Below are positions 1 to 11,554 of a DNA stretch of 64,000 nucleotides, piece after piece; within the stretch, counting starts at the first letter, position 1, and the number at the start of each line of letters is the position of its first letter. Both the position numbers and the translations under genes were made by a program. The notes under the pieces are model-generated. The model did no database searches. It saw only the letters and a program-made list of their open reading frames with translations, and was not told the DNA's origin. The stretch is taken from contig NZ_JAIMBY010000011.1 of the NCBI RefSeq assembly GCF_026191915.1, forward strand, positions 62,001-126,000, given 5' to 3'. Origin of the DNA: Acidiphilium sp. PA. Lineage in GTDB: Bacteria; Pseudomonadota; Alphaproteobacteria; Acetobacterales; Acetobacteraceae.

Positions 1-371
1 CTCTCAGCTTACAGGCCCGTCGTAGAAAACCCTCGGGACTTTTCCTCTCAAAAACCGGTAATGGCTATGGTCTTCGCGACTTGCTGTCGTTGCGCCAGAA
101 CTCTACTCGATACTGTCGCTCGTGGCGTTGACCAAAACCGCCTCTCAGCACAGGCACTTACCTCTCATCCTCAAGTTGTTGCCTGGCAGAAGCAAACCTA
201 ATTGCGAGGCCGGTTACCGGCAGCGTATTTGCATCGCTCATCCCTCGCGGAACGTCCTCTTCTCGGATCAACCCCACTCATTGAAACCGCCTAATTCAAA
301 AAACTCCCCAGCATAAAACCCGTCATAATTTCTGATTAATACGGGGTTTAGAAGCTAACCTATTGAAAATA
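1..371. other. Stretch without a recognised gene
   Basis: I see no convincing gene here. Base composition is close to half GC, clearly lower than the genes that follow, and the possible reading frames show no family motif. It lies beyond the 3' end of tRNA-Thr, a position often used by integrating elements, but no integrase or repeat of the tRNA end is visible in the window. It may be the edge of an accessory element or simply intergenic DNA. Confidence 0.4.
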
Positions 372-446
<75 letters not shown>

Positions 447-493
447 CACGCGCCCGCTATAGCGATGCCGGGACGCCGTCGCAAGCCGCGTCG

Positions 494-1720
494 TCAGGCC
501 GCCGCAACCGCGCCCTCGCCGGACAGGATCTGTTTCAATGCCGCCACCAGATCATCCATCATCGCCTCGGTATGTTTCGGCCCGGGCGTGAAGCGCAGGC
601 GCTCGGTGCCCGCCGCAACGGTCGGGTAGTTGATCGGCGTGGCATACATGCCGAACTCGCGGATCAGCCGCATCGAAACCTCGGTCGCCCGTGCGGCATT
701 GCCGATCATCAGCGGCACGATATGGCTCTCCGAATGCAGGCGCGGCAGCCCCGCAGCATCGAACTTCGCCTTCAGCAGCGCCGCCCGCGCAAACAGCGTG
801 TCACGGCGGGGCTGGTCGATTTTCAACCGGCGGATCGAGGCCAGCGCCGCCGCCACGGTCGGTGGCGGCAGTGCGGTCGTGAAAATGAACCCCGCTGCGG
901 TCGAGCGGATGAAATCGATCACGCTGGCATCTCCCGCCACATAGCCGCCGTGGCAGCCGTAGGCCTTGGCCAGCGTGCCCTCGATAATGGTCAGCCGGTG
1001 CGCGACACCATCCCGCTCGGATACGCCGCCACCATGCGGCCCATACATGCCAACCGCATGCACCTCATCGAGGTAGGTGATCGCATTATATCTGTCGGCC
1101 AGATCGCAGATCGCCCCGATCGGCGCGATGTCGCCATCCATCGAATAGACGCTCTCGAACGCGATCATCTTCGGCGCGTCGGCCGGTGCGGCCGCCAGCA
1201 GACGCTCCAGATCGGCCAGATCGTTGTGCTTGAATACATGCACGGTCGAGCTTTTGCCGCCCTTGATGCCGACGATCATCGAATTATGATTCTGCGCGTC
1301 GGAAAACACATGCCAGTCGGGCAGCGCGTTCAGCACGGCCCCCAGCGTCGCCTGATTCGACACATAGCCCGAGGTGAACAGCAGGGCGGCGTCCTTGCCG
1401 TGCAACGCGGCAAGCTCGGCCTCGAGCGCCACATGGATCGGCGACGACCCGGCGATGTTGCGCGTCCCGCCCGCGCCGGCGCCCATGGTCCGCGCCGCCT
1501 CGATCGAGGCCTCGATCACCTCGGGGTCGGTGCCCATCGCCAGATAATCGTTCGACGACCAGACCAGAATATCCTGCGTCCGGCCCTCCATCGTCACCCG
1601 ATAGTACGGAAACCGATCCGCCAGCTTCTCCAGCGCGACAAATCGCCGGTAACGCCCCGCCGCGCGGATCTCAGCGAGCGCCTTGTCGCAATGCGCGATA
1701 AACTTATGGTCGCGGTTCAT
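494..1720 (-). CDS. hemA: 5-aminolevulinate synthase
   Basis: This cytosolic PLP enzyme condenses glycine and succinyl-CoA into 5-aminolevulinate, the first committed step of the C4 (Shemin) haem route typical of alphaproteobacteria. The 408-residue length is normal for the family. Visible signatures are SSNDYLAMG near residue 55, the glycine-rich [10 protein letters not shown] near 81, the cofactor-binding LDEVHAVG with Asp218, and GTLAKAYG with the Schiff-base Lys252. The ATG gives the expected N-terminus, starting close to the [12 protein letters not shown] segment. 2-amino-3-ketobutyrate CoA ligase is a relative, but the whole sequence reads as ALAS. thyX lies upstream on the same strand across a gap of about 170 bases. 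Confidence 0.96.
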   Translation of the reverse strand: MNRDHKFIAHCDKALAEIRAAGRYRRFVALEKLADRFPYYRVTMEGRTQDILVWSSNDYLAMGTDPEVIEASIEAARTMGAGAGGTRNIAGSSPIHVALEAELAALHGKDAALLFTSGYVSNQATLGAVLNALPDWHVFSDAQNHNSMIVGIKGGKSSTVHVFKHNDLADLERLLAAAPADAPKMIAFESVYSMDGDIAPIGAICDLADRYNAITYLDEVHAVGMYGPHGGGVSERDGVAHRLTIIEGTLAKAYGCHGGYVAGDASVIDFIRSTAAGFIFTTALPPPTVAAALASIRRLKIDQPRRDTLFARAALLKAKFDAAGLPRLHSESHIVPLMIGNAARATEVSMRLIREFGMYATPINYPTVAAGTERLRFTPGPKHTEAMMDDLVAALKQILSGEGAVAAA

Positions 1721-1887
1721 TCCCTGCTCCTGGCCGCCCCGAAATACCGGTGCGGATCGATGTGATACTCTTCAGCCCGAGACGGCATGACGATACTGCG
1801 CGGATTCCAGCCGGTGTCGTCAAGCAAATATATTCCAGTCTTCCATTTTTTTACCGCCTTGCCGATCACATCGGAGCCATGCGCGGC

Positions 1888-2808
1888 TCAAGGGTGCAAC
1901 ACGCTCATCATTTCGCTCCACTCGCGCTTCGACAGGCCAGACCCCGCCTGATCGACCGCCTCGCCGGCCAGCATCCGCCGCAGGATCGCCAGCATCGTCG
2001 CTGAAAAACTCACCGCCCCCAGCCGGTACTCCTCGAACGCGCGGCAACTCGCCGGTACCCAGGCGCGCGTCATCGCCAGCATCGCATCGGCATAGACCCG
2101 GATTTCATACTGCGCATGCGCGTCCGCCCGCAGCGACAGAAAATGAAACAGATTATGCAGATCAGTCTTCCAATACCACTGCGTATAGGCGTTCAGCGTC
2201 AGGTTCATCCGCGCCAGCTCGCGCGCCAGGCCCCGCCGGCCGGGGTCCGCCTCGGCCTCGTTCAACATGAACTCGTAATGCGCATAATTGCGGTCGGCAT
2301 CCTCGCGCAGCAATGCCAGCACCGCCGCCGCCTCATCGCCCTCCAGCACATCGCCCCGCCCCTGGCGGTTGCTGGCCGATTGCGCCGCCAGATGCTCCGG
2401 CGCCGGGATATAAAACTCCCGGTCCATCACGGAATACCGGGCGGAATACTCGTTCACATTCGCGGTCCGATGCCGAATCCACTGCCGCGCCACGAAAATC
2501 GGCAGCTTCACATGAAACTTGATCTCGCACATCTCGAACGGCGTCGAATGCCGGTGGCGCATCAGATAGCGGATCAACCCCTCATCCTCGCTCACCTTGC
2601 GGGTACCCCGCCCGTACGAGACCCGCGCGGCCTGCACCACGGCCGCATCGTCGCCCATGTAATCGATCACGCGGACAAAGCCATGATCCAGCACCGGCAC
2701 GGGCGTGAACAGCAGCGCCTCCAGCGCGGGCACGGTGGCGCGCCGGGTCTGAGCGGTGTGGTCGCGCGCCGCGTCAATCTCGGCCTGGTCGGATACGGTA
2801 ATGTTCAT
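1888..2808 (-). CDS. thyX: FAD-dependent thymidylate synthase ThyX
   Basis: ThyX makes dTMP from dUMP using methylenetetrahydrofolate and flavin, and replaces ThyA in many alphaproteobacteria. The diagnostic ThyX motif, RHR followed by seven residues and Ser, is present as [11 protein letters not shown] at residues 112-122. Upstream, RHRHSTPFE at 84-92 is also typical. The protein has 306 residues, at the long end for the family, with an N-terminal extension of about 35 residues. The start lies just before the divergently transcribed ssrA gene, leaving only about 40 bases for both promoters. Confidence 0.95.
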   Translation of the reverse strand: MNITVSDQAEIDAARDHTAQTRRATVPALEALLFTPVPVLDHGFVRVIDYMGDDAAVVQAARVSYGRGTRKVSEDEGLIRYLMRHRHSTPFEMCEIKFHVKLPIFVARQWIRHRTANVNEYSARYSVMDREFYIPAPEHLAAQSASNRQGRGDVLEGDEAAAVLALLREDADRNYAHYEFMLNEAEADPGRRGLARELARMNLTLNAYTQWYWKTDLHNLFHFLSLRADAHAQYEIRVYADAMLAMTRAWVPASCRAFEEYRLGAVSFSATMLAILRRMLAGEAVDQAGSGLSKREWSEMMSVLHP

Positions 2809-2846
2809 CGGGGTCCCTTTCGCAGGGCGCTCATATCGCCTATATC

Positions 2847-3150
2847 AGGGGAGCCGGGCAACCGGCTATGGCGATAAACGGTGCGTGGAATAAGTGTTGT
2901 GGACCCGGGGGCAGTACCCGGCGCCTCCACCAAACTCTGACCGGAGGCAGCATAGGGCTTCCGGCACAGATCATGGGGGCGAAACAGGCTCGACACGCAC
3001 GGTAAAGACCCATCTTTCGCTCGGCATTGTACCGCCGTTATCGGGCTATATCACAAGTGCCAACGATAATTTCGAGGCATTCGCTGTCGCTGCATAAGCG
3101 ATAAGCGCGGTTCGGGGGGCACCGGGCAACAGAAGCCCCCCACTTCCCCC
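2847..3150 (+). ncRNA. ssrA: Two-piece (circularly permuted) tmRNA
   Basis: This is a permuted alphaproteobacterial ssrA gene. The acceptor piece comes first and contains a hairpin AGCCGG-GCAA-CCGGCT at 2852-2867 and a T-arm CCGGG/CCCGG. Its 3' strand CGCCTCC is at 2922-2928, followed by A and CCA at 2930-2932. After a 42-base excised loop the coding piece begins at 2975 with GGGGGCG, which pairs with CGCCTCC through seven pairs including one G-U. The resume codon GCC at 3059 opens a tag reading ANDNFEAFAVAA, ended by TAA at 3095-3097. tmRNA rescues stalled ribosomes and tags the nascent protein for proteolysis. The outer 5' and 3' ends are estimated. Confidence 0.93.
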
Positions 3151-3187
3151 ATCGCGCCGTCTCAATCCGCCCCCCCGACCGCGCACG

Positions 3188-3213
3188 AAAAAAAGGCCGG
3201 TCGTTGACCGGCC
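3188..3213 (-). terminator. Rho-independent terminator
   Basis: Read on the minus strand, a perfect 8-pair stem (GGCCGGTC with GACCGGCC, loop of three) is followed directly by a run of seven T. It would end a minus-strand transcript coming from the 3.2-3.4 kb interval or from the membrane-protein gene further up. It also separates that transcript from ssrA. Confidence 0.85.
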
Positions 3214-3350
3214 GGCATCATTCTGATGCAATATAGAGGCTCCCTAAACTTGGCGGCTGGCACCGCAGGGAATTTTGCGGGTCTGTTTCGACCTGCCGAA
3301 TTCCCGTAAGCGCCACACCCGATAAATGGCGGATTTTTGACAACTGAGCA
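3188..3350 (-). ncRNA. Candidate small structured RNA
   Basis: The minus strand here carries nested complementarity. GGGAATT (about 3298-3304) pairs with AATTCCC (about 3268-3274) around an inner GC-GGTC/GACC-GC hairpin. An outer helix GGCGC/GTGCC follows, and the perfect terminator lies about 50 bases further on. A possible promoter, TTGTCA with an AT-rich stretch about 16 bases later, sits near 3320-3345. No credible coding frame is present. It does not match an RNA family I can name; the long interrupted hairpin loosely recalls 6S RNA, but that is only a guess. Confidence 0.3.
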
Positions 3351-3438
3351 AGACCCTTTCGTGTCGTACCGGGGGTATTGAAAGAAAAAATGTATTACAA
3401 ACGAACAGGGCCGCACTAATTTATGATACATCCGCGGT

Positions 3439-3855
3439 TTACCCGAACCGGCCGAGCACCGCGAACCCCAGAATCAGCACCCCGAGCAGCAGATCGACCG
3501 CGGCTAACCGCCTCAACCGCCGCGCCGCACCCGCGATCGCCGGCGGATCACCGGCCGACTCGGCATCGCGCACCAACAGCACGCCGCCGAACCATGCGAT
3601 CAGCAGCACGATCGCCATGGCCAGCCCCGCTGTCTGCATCGCATTGATCGCCCAGGGCCACGCCGCCGGCCCGCCATATTGCACCCACGCCAACCCCCAG
3701 CCCGAGACCAGCGACACCGGCATGATCACCAGGCACCACCGCAACAGCCGCAACGCCGCCGCGCCGATCAGCAGATACCCGGCCAGAAACCCGGTCCACC
3801 CGGCAAACGCGAGCAAATGCACCGCGAGCACCGCCGAAACTGTATAAAAACTCAC
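3439..3855 (-). CDS. Small integral membrane protein
   Basis: This is a 138-residue protein with about four hydrophobic helices: near residues 5-25, 30-55, 70-95 and 115-135. The start is GTG at 3853-3855, which overlaps the stop of the ParA gene in a GTGA arrangement, so the two are translationally coupled. The second helix pair and the short charged linker before the last helix resemble CopD/DUF2269-type membrane proteins, but I cannot place it with confidence. Its role is unknown. Constant pairing with an orphan ParA would suggest a membrane target for that ATPase, which is inference only. Confidence 0.7.
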   Translation of the reverse strand: MSFYTVSAVLAVHLLAFAGWTGFLAGYLLIGAAALRLLRWCLVIMPVSLVSGWGLAWVQYGGPAAWPWAINAMQTAGLAMAIVLLIAWFGGVLLVRDAESAGDPPAIAGAARRLRRLAAVDLLLGVLILGFAVLGRFG

Positions 3856-4490
3856 CCGGCCGCACCCAACAGCGCCAGAACCCGCACCGCCAGCGCGGCG
3901 ATCTCGATCCCCGCAACGCTCGCCGGCGCCGATTCCGCCACGCCCAGCCCCTCGGCGAACGCATTGGCATACCCGGCCCGATTGCCCAGCGCCTCCTCGA
4001 TCAGCACCAGCTGCCGCGCCGCGATCTCCGCCTCCAGCCGCCGCCGCAGCTTCGATGCCGCGGCCGCCCGGTTGAACACCAGCGCCACCGGCCGCCGCTC
4101 CTCGGCCGCCAGTTTCAGCGTCCCCTCCGCCGCCCATAAATCGGGCGGCGTCGGGTTCATCGGGATCAGCACCAGATCCGCCCCCCGGATAGCCCGCCGC
4201 GCATCGGAATCGAGCACCGGCGGCGTATCGATCAGCACGATGTCGTGATCGCGCTTCAACCCATCGAGCGCCGCCGCCAGCCGCCAGCCTGAAACGGTCT
4301 CGATCGTCACGGCCGCCGCCGCCTTCGGGTTCGCCGCCCGCAGCCGGCCCCAGGCGGTCAGCGAGGCCTGCGGATCGATATCGAGCACCGCCACCCGCCG
4401 CCCCGGCGCCAAGGCCACCGCCAGCTGGGCCGCCAGCATGGTCTTGCCCGCGCCGCCCTTTTGCTGCGCCACCGCGATCACTTTCACCAT
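3852..4490 (-). CDS. ParA/MinD-type P-loop ATPase (orphan)
   Basis: This is a 212-residue ParA-family ATPase. The deviant Walker A motif KGGAGKT at residues 11-17 carries the signature lysine, and VLDIDPQASLTAWG around 35 and VLIDTPP around 85 are the Walker A' and B regions. There is no ParB-like gene beside it, so it is unlikely to be the main chromosome partitioning ATPase. Short ParA proteins of this type position cellular structures or act on small plasmid-like elements. It overlaps the downstream membrane-protein gene and is divergent from nnrD. Confidence 0.85.
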   Translation of the reverse strand: MVKVIAVAQQKGGAGKTMLAAQLAVALAPGRRVAVLDIDPQASLTAWGRLRAANPKAAAAVTIETVSGWRLAAALDGLKRDHDIVLIDTPPVLDSDARRAIRGADLVLIPMNPTPPDLWAAEGTLKLAAEERRPVALVFNRAAAASKLRRRLEAEIAARQLVLIEEALGNRAGYANAFAEGLGVAESAPASVAGIEIAALAVRVLALLGAAG

Positions 4491-4534
4491 CAGAGCCTCC
4501 GCTTTCCCATGATGCCTAGCAAATTCGCCCCCGA

Positions 4535-5959
4535 ATGTCCCACATAACCGCCATGGAACCTCTGTTCACCCCCGCCGAAACGGCCCGGATCGACCAGGCC
4601 GCCCCCGCCCACGGCGCGACGCTGCCCGCCCTGATGGAACACGCCGGCCGCGCCGTCGCAGACGCCATCCACCGCCGCTACCGGCCCTGCCGCGTTCTCG
4701 TTCTGGCCGGCCCCGGCAACAACGGCGGCGATGGCTACGTCGCCGCCCGCCACCTCGCCGCGCGCGGCTGGCCTGTCATGGTCGCGCCGGTCGGCACGCC
4801 CCGCCCGGGCTCGCCGGCGGCCGACGCCGCAGCGCAATGGCGCTTTCCCCTCGTCGACGCCACGACCGCCCGCGTTTCCGCCGCCGATCTGGTCATCGAT
4901 GCCATCTTCGGCGCCGGCCTTGCACGCGACCTCGCGCCCGATTGCGCGGCCCTGCTCGCCGCCGCCCGCACCCTCGTTGCAATCGACATGCCCAGCGGCG
5001 TCGATGGCGCCACCGGCGCCTTGCGCGGCCAGGCCGCCCGCGCCGCCCTCACCATCACGTTCGTCGCCCGCAAACCCGGCCATCTGCTGCTGCCCGGCAA
5101 GGCGCAGTGCGGCACCGTTCTCTGCGCCGATATCGCCATGCCGCCGGGCGCGATTGCCACCATCACGCCCAGCGTATGGCGCAACACGCCCGCACTCTGG
5201 CAACTCCCCGTCCTCGCCGCCGCCGGCCATAAATTCGATCGCGGCCACCTCACCATCCTCGCGGGCGCAATGTCCGGCGCCGCCATCCTCGCCGCCAACG
5301 CCGCCCGCCGCGCCGGCGTCGGCCTGCTCACACTCGCCACCGATACCCCGCTCACCGGCGCCGCCCCCGGCATCATGATCCGCACCGATCCCCTCGCGAC
5401 CCTGCTCACCGATCCCCGCCGCCAGGTCTGGCTCTGCGGCCCCGGCCTCGGCATCGACCGGGCGGGCCCTCTGCTCGCCACCCTGATCGCGGCCAACCGT
5501 ACCATCCTCGCCGACGCCGATGCGCTGACCGCCTGCGCCGATCACCCGGAACGCCTGCACGGTGTCGGCGTGATCACCCCGCACGAGGGCGAATTCAGCC
5601 GGGTCTTCCCCGACCTTGCCGGCGATAAACTCTCCCGCGCCCGTGCCGCCGCCACCATCACCGGCGCGGTCGTCGTCCTGAAAGGCGAGGATACCGTCAT
5701 CGCCGCCCCGGATGGCCGCGCCGCGATCAACGACAACGCGCCCCCCAGCCTCGCCACCGCCGGCTCGGGCGACACGCTGTCCGGCATCATCGCCGGCCTG
5801 CTCACCCAGGGCATGCCGGCATTCGAAGCCGCCTGCGCCGGCGTCTGGCTGCACGGTGCGGCCGCGCACACCCACGGACCCGGTCTGATCGCCGAAGACC
5901 TCGCGGAAGCCCTGCCCGCGGTGCTGGCAACCCTGCAAGCCACGAGGAATACGACTTAA
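4535..5959 (+). CDS. nnrD: Bifunctional NAD(P)H-hydrate epimerase / ADP-dependent dehydratase
   Basis: This enzyme repairs damaged nicotinamide cofactors. The N-terminal YjeF_N half (about 1-215) epimerises R- and S-NAD(P)HX and shows the [16 protein letters not shown] motif near residue 65 and the [10 protein letters not shown] segment. The C-terminal ribokinase-like half (about 225-470) dehydrates S-NAD(P)HX with ADP. It carries CGPGLG and the nucleotide-binding [15 protein letters not shown]. The length of 474 residues matches the fused family. Two nearby ATG codons, at 4535 and 4553, could start it, and neither has a clear ribosome binding site. Confidence 0.95.
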   Translation: MSHITAMEPLFTPAETARIDQAAPAHGATLPALMEHAGRAVADAIHRRYRPCRVLVLAGPGNNGGDGYVAARHLAARGWPVMVAPVGTPRPGSPAADAAAQWRFPLVDATTARVSAADLVIDAIFGAGLARDLAPDCAALLAAARTLVAIDMPSGVDGATGALRGQAARAALTITFVARKPGHLLLPGKAQCGTVLCADIAMPPGAIATITPSVWRNTPALWQLPVLAAAGHKFDRGHLTILAGAMSGAAILAANAARRAGVGLLTLATDTPLTGAAPGIMIRTDPLATLLTDPRRQVWLCGPGLGIDRAGPLLATLIAANRTILADADALTACADHPERLHGVGVITPHEGEFSRVFPDLAGDKLSRARAAATITGAVVVLKGEDTVIAAPDGRAAINDNAPPSLATAGSGDTLSGIIAGLLTQGMPAFEAACAGVWLHGAAAHTHGPGLIAEDLAEALPAVLATLQATRNTT

Positions 5960-6000
5960 GATCGATGGCGTGATGCGATCTGTTAACTTATTCTTAGGAA

Positions 6001-6204
6001 ATGGTGATTATACTCATGCTCATGATCGCAGCAGCATCCTTCTCGGCCTTCGCCGCCCCGATCGGGTCGTCGAGCCTCAGCACCCCGCCGATGCGCATGG
6101 CACCGGTCAACCCCACGCCGCAATCCAGCGCGCCGCAACCCGCCCCCGCGCCGGTCGGCCCCGGCCCGATGCCCCGCGGCTCCCTGCTCAATATGTCGGT
6201 CTGA
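6001..6204 (+). CDS. Small exported proline-rich protein
   Basis: This is a 67-residue frame with a hydrophobic signal-like N-terminus (about residues 2-18, ending SAFAAP) and a proline- and serine-rich remainder. An AGGA lies about three bases before the ATG, short but usable. The predicted mature part, about 48 residues, has no cysteines and no known domain. It follows nnrD and precedes a hairpin repeat. It could be a small secreted or periplasmic protein, or a chance frame in GC-rich DNA. Function unknown. Confidence 0.4.
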   Translation: MVIILMLMIAAASFSAFAAPIGSSSLSTPPMRMAPVNPTPQSSAPQPAPAPVGPGPMPRGSLLNMSV

Positions 6205-6316
6205 TCCGCGTTAATCGAAGGGCGAACGAGCGTCTTCTTTTTATGACCAAAAACGAAGCAAATAGGTCCGCCCACCGAATCCCATGCCGGTAAAGCCGCC
6301 CACAGCCCCGGGTCAA

Positions 6317-6350
6317 AAAGTTTTTTGCTTCTTTTTTACAAAAAAGAAGC
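6317..6350. repeat. Repeated A/T-tract hairpin element, copy 1
   Basis: AAAGTTTTTT is followed by a palindrome GCTTCTTTTTT-AC-AAAAAAGAAGC. The same unit recurs at 14519-14551 (inverted), 14600-14635 and, with a changed stem, at 17386-17419. Each can act as a factor-independent terminator in either direction. Here it stands between the nnrD region and the glycine riboswitch. Confidence 0.75.
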
Positions 6351-6411
6351 CTTTCCTCCCCCCGACATCCCGCTTGCATTTACCCGTCATCTCCGTCATC
6401 ACCATGTCATT

Positions 6412-6630
6412 CGAACTCCCACGCGGGAGAGTGTGATGCCAGGGTAACCAACACCCGCCCGGTATCACCGCCGAAGGCGCAACCGGCCCCCGGAAACGCT
6501 CAGGCATCAGGGACCGCGCGGAAAAACGAATCTCTGGAAAGCCGGCGCCCTGCGCCGCACCGACGGCGTAAGGACCGGGTCAACCCCGATCCGAATCTCT
6601 CAGGTTCCGCGACAGAGGGGGGTCAGTCTG
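6412..6630 (+). promoter_or_regulatory. Tandem glycine riboswitch upstream of gcvT
   Basis: Two successive aptamers precede gcvT. The first runs from a GGGAGAGTGTG start through GCCGAAGGCGCAACC to CGGAAACGCTCAGGCA and AGGGACCGCGCGG. The second starts near CTCTGGAAAGCC and contains CACCGACGGCGTAAGG and CCGAATCTCTCAGGTTCCG. These conserved blocks (GCCGAAGG.GCAA, the ...CTCAGG. core, the closing GACAGAGGGG) are the hallmarks of glycine aptamers. Glycine binding normally turns on the cleavage genes downstream, which fits gcvT-gcvH-gcvP. The boundaries are approximate. Confidence 0.92.
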
Positions 6631-6676
6631 GACGGTTCTGCACCCGTCCGCTGCACACGCGGGAGACACTCGACCT

Positions 6677-7777
6677 TTGGCTGACCACGAACCCCAAACC
6701 GTGCCGCTCGATGCCTGGCACCGCGCCCACGGTGCCCGCATGGTCGATTTCGCCGGCTATCTGATGCCCGTGCAATACGACGGCATCATCACCGAGCATC
6801 TCCACTGCCGCAGCAGCGCCGCGCTGTTCGATGTCTCGCACATGGGCCAGGCCACACTCGCCGGTCCCGCCGCCGCCGCCGCCCTCGAACGCGTCGTCAC
6901 CGGCGATATCGCTGGCCTCAAACCCGGCCGCCAGCGCTACACGCTGCTGATGAACGAGGCAGGCGGCATCGTCGACGATCTGATGGTCGCCAATCTCGGC
7001 CACCATCTCCTCCTCGTCCTCAACGCCGGCCGCAAATATGCGGATGTCGCACATATCACCACCCATCTCCCCGCCGGCGTCACCCTCACCCCGGCGTTCG
7101 ACCGCGCCCTCCTCGCCCTGCAGGGCCCGCAGGCCGCCGCCGTCCTGGCCGAACTCATCCCCGCCACCACCGCCATGCGCTTCATGGACGCGATCGAAAC
7201 CACCGCCCTCGGCACCGACCTCACCATCACCCGCTCCGGCTACACCGGCGAGGATGGTTTCGAGATCGGCATGCCCGCCGCCCATGCCGCGGATGTCGCC
7301 ACCGCCCTGCTGGCCGACCCCCGCGTCAAACCCGCCGGTCTCGGCGCCCGCGACTCGCTCCGGCTCGAAGCCGGCCTGCCGCTTTATGGCAACGATATCG
7401 ATGAATCCCGTACCCCGATCGCCGCCAACCTCGGCTTCGCCATCGGCAAACGCCGCAAAATGACCTGGGATTTCCTCGGCGGCGCCGCTGTCCGTGCCGC
7501 GCACGACAACGGTGCCGCCGAACGCCTGGTCGGCCTGCGCGCCGAAGGCCGCGCCCCGGTCCGCGCCGGAGCCACGCTGCACGATGCCGCCGGCGCCGCC
7601 GCCGGCCAGATCACCTCCGGCACCTTCGCCCCCAGCCTCGATGCCCCGATCGCGCTGGGCTACGTCCGCGCCGATCTGGCAACCGACGGCACCGCCCTCA
7701 CCGCCACGCTGCGCGGCCGCGCCATTGCGCTCCACGTCACCCCGCTTCCCTTCGTCCCCCACCGCTACGCCCGATGA
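6677..7777 (+). CDS. gcvT: Glycine cleavage system T protein (aminomethyltransferase)
   Basis: The T protein transfers the methylene group from the aminomethyl-lipoyl arm of GcvH to tetrahydrofolate and releases ammonia. The protein has 366 residues and begins at a TTG codon preceded by GGGAGAC. Family marks are HGARMVDFAGYLMPVQY near residue 15, LFDVSHMGQ near 50, the GYTGEDGFEI folate-site segment near 190 and LEAGLPLYGNDID near 230. It is the first gene of gcvTHP, behind the glycine riboswitch, and overlaps the next frame at its stop. Confidence 0.96.
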   Translation: MADHEPQTVPLDAWHRAHGARMVDFAGYLMPVQYDGIITEHLHCRSSAALFDVSHMGQATLAGPAAAAALERVVTGDIAGLKPGRQRYTLLMNEAGGIVDDLMVANLGHHLLLVLNAGRKYADVAHITTHLPAGVTLTPAFDRALLALQGPQAAAVLAELIPATTAMRFMDAIETTALGTDLTITRSGYTGEDGFEIGMPAAHAADVATALLADPRVKPAGLGARDSLRLEAGLPLYGNDIDESRTPIAANLGFAIGKRRKMTWDFLGGAAVRAAHDNGAAERLVGLRAEGRAPVRAGATLHDAAGAAAGQITSGTFAPSLDAPIALGYVRADLATDGTALTATLRGRAIALHVTPLPFVPHRYAR

Positions 7778-7788
7778 AAGGCCCGATC

Positions 7789-8163
7789 ATGACCGAGATC
7801 CGCTTCACCAAAGACCATGAATGGGTCAGCCTCGATGGCGACATCGCCACCATCGGCATCACCGATCACGCCCAATCCGCCCTCGGCGACGTCGTCTTCG
7901 TCGAACTGCCCGAGCCCGGCCGCACCGTCGCCGAGGCCGAGGCCTGCGCCGTGGTCGAAAGCGTCAAGGCCGCGTCGGACGTCTACGCCCCGCTCGCCGG
8001 CACCGTCACCGAACACAACGCCGCCCTCGCGGACGAACCCGGTCTGGTCAACAAGGAGCCCGAAGCCGGCGCCTGGTTCTTCAAACTCCGCCTCGCCGAC
8101 CCCGCCGCATTCGAGGCGCTGCTCACCGCCGATGCCTATCAGGCCTTCGTCCAATCGCTCTGA
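7789..8163 (+). CDS. gcvH: Glycine cleavage system H protein
   Basis: GcvH is the lipoylated shuttle between the P, T and L proteins. From the ATG at 7789 it has 124 residues. That ATG lies about eight bases after AAAGG, a better start than the in-frame ATG at 7774 inside the gcvT stop. The lipoyl lysine is in the [12 protein letters not shown] segment, followed by the usual [10 protein letters not shown] and [11 protein letters not shown]. It is co-transcribed with gcvT and gcvP. Confidence 0.96.
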   Translation: MTEIRFTKDHEWVSLDGDIATIGITDHAQSALGDVVFVELPEPGRTVAEAEACAVVESVKAASDVYAPLAGTVTEHNAALADEPGLVNKEPEAGAWFFKLRLADPAAFEALLTADAYQAFVQSL

Positions 8164-8176
8164 TCGGAGCCCCGCC

Positions 8177-11047
<2,871 letters not shown>

Positions 11048-11140
11048 TCCCCGGCACGGTTACCCGAAATCGACCAAGCCGCGATCCGTCCCACCAGATG
11101 CGGCTGGCGCAGCAGCGCCAGCCGCAAACGGTCAGACGCC

Positions 11141-11467
11141 TTACTGACCGCCCAGCGATGACGGATAGGCCGAAGCCGACGGCGTGCCGGTCCACATCTC
11201 CTGCATCTCCATCATGGCCTTCGCCATTTCCATATTGGCCTTCGCCATATGGCTCATCGCCATCATTTCCATTTTCGGGCCGATGGCGAATTGCGTGCCG
11301 TATGATTTATCGATCTCGTTGATCAATTGCTGGGCCTGGCTGAGCTTGGCATGCATCGCCGTCATCTGCGCGGGCGACAAAGCGGGCGCTGGCGCAGCAT
11401 CGGCACGTGCCAGAAACGATCCGGCCATGACCAGGCCGAGCGCAAGAGCGAAACGTGAGAGTTTCAT
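11141..11467 (-). CDS. Methionine-rich exported protein
   Basis: This 108-residue protein has a clear signal peptide (MKLSRFALALGLVMAGSFLARADA) and a mature part predicted to be helical. One 27-residue stretch, from about residue 70, holds eleven methionines in MEM and MAM patterns along with His and Glu. Methionine clusters in exported proteins often bind Cu(I) or Ag(I), so a metal-handling role is plausible but unproven. The chosen start gives a standard signal peptide; longer upstream starts would bury it. It is 87 bases downstream of another Met-rich exported protein on the same strand. Confidence 0.7.
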   Translation of the reverse strand: MKLSRFALALGLVMAGSFLARADAAPAPALSPAQMTAMHAKLSQAQQLINEIDKSYGTQFAIGPKMEMMAMSHMAKANMEMAKAMMEMQEMWTGTPSASAYPSSLGGQ

Positions 11468-11554
11468 GATAAGGTCCTTGATGAGGTCAGACACGGCCAC
11501 AAAACCGGGCCAGACCATGATTTGAATTCTGATGGTATCGAACGCCGCTCCGCC

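Noticed and set aside
2805-2996. Open frame on the minus strand reading LVEAPGTAPGSTTLIP
   Set aside because: It is antisense to the acceptor piece of tmRNA; this is a known type of false gene at alphaproteobacterial ssrA.
4490-5938. Long glycine-rich minus-strand frame opposite nnrD
   Set aside because: It is a GC-driven antisense frame of a clear nnrD gene, with biased Gly/Ala/Asp composition and no domain.
7817-8176. Extended N-terminus for gcvP
   Set aside because: The in-frame extension covers gcvH in another frame and has the Ser/Pro-rich look of a shadow; ATG 8177 gives the standard P protein.
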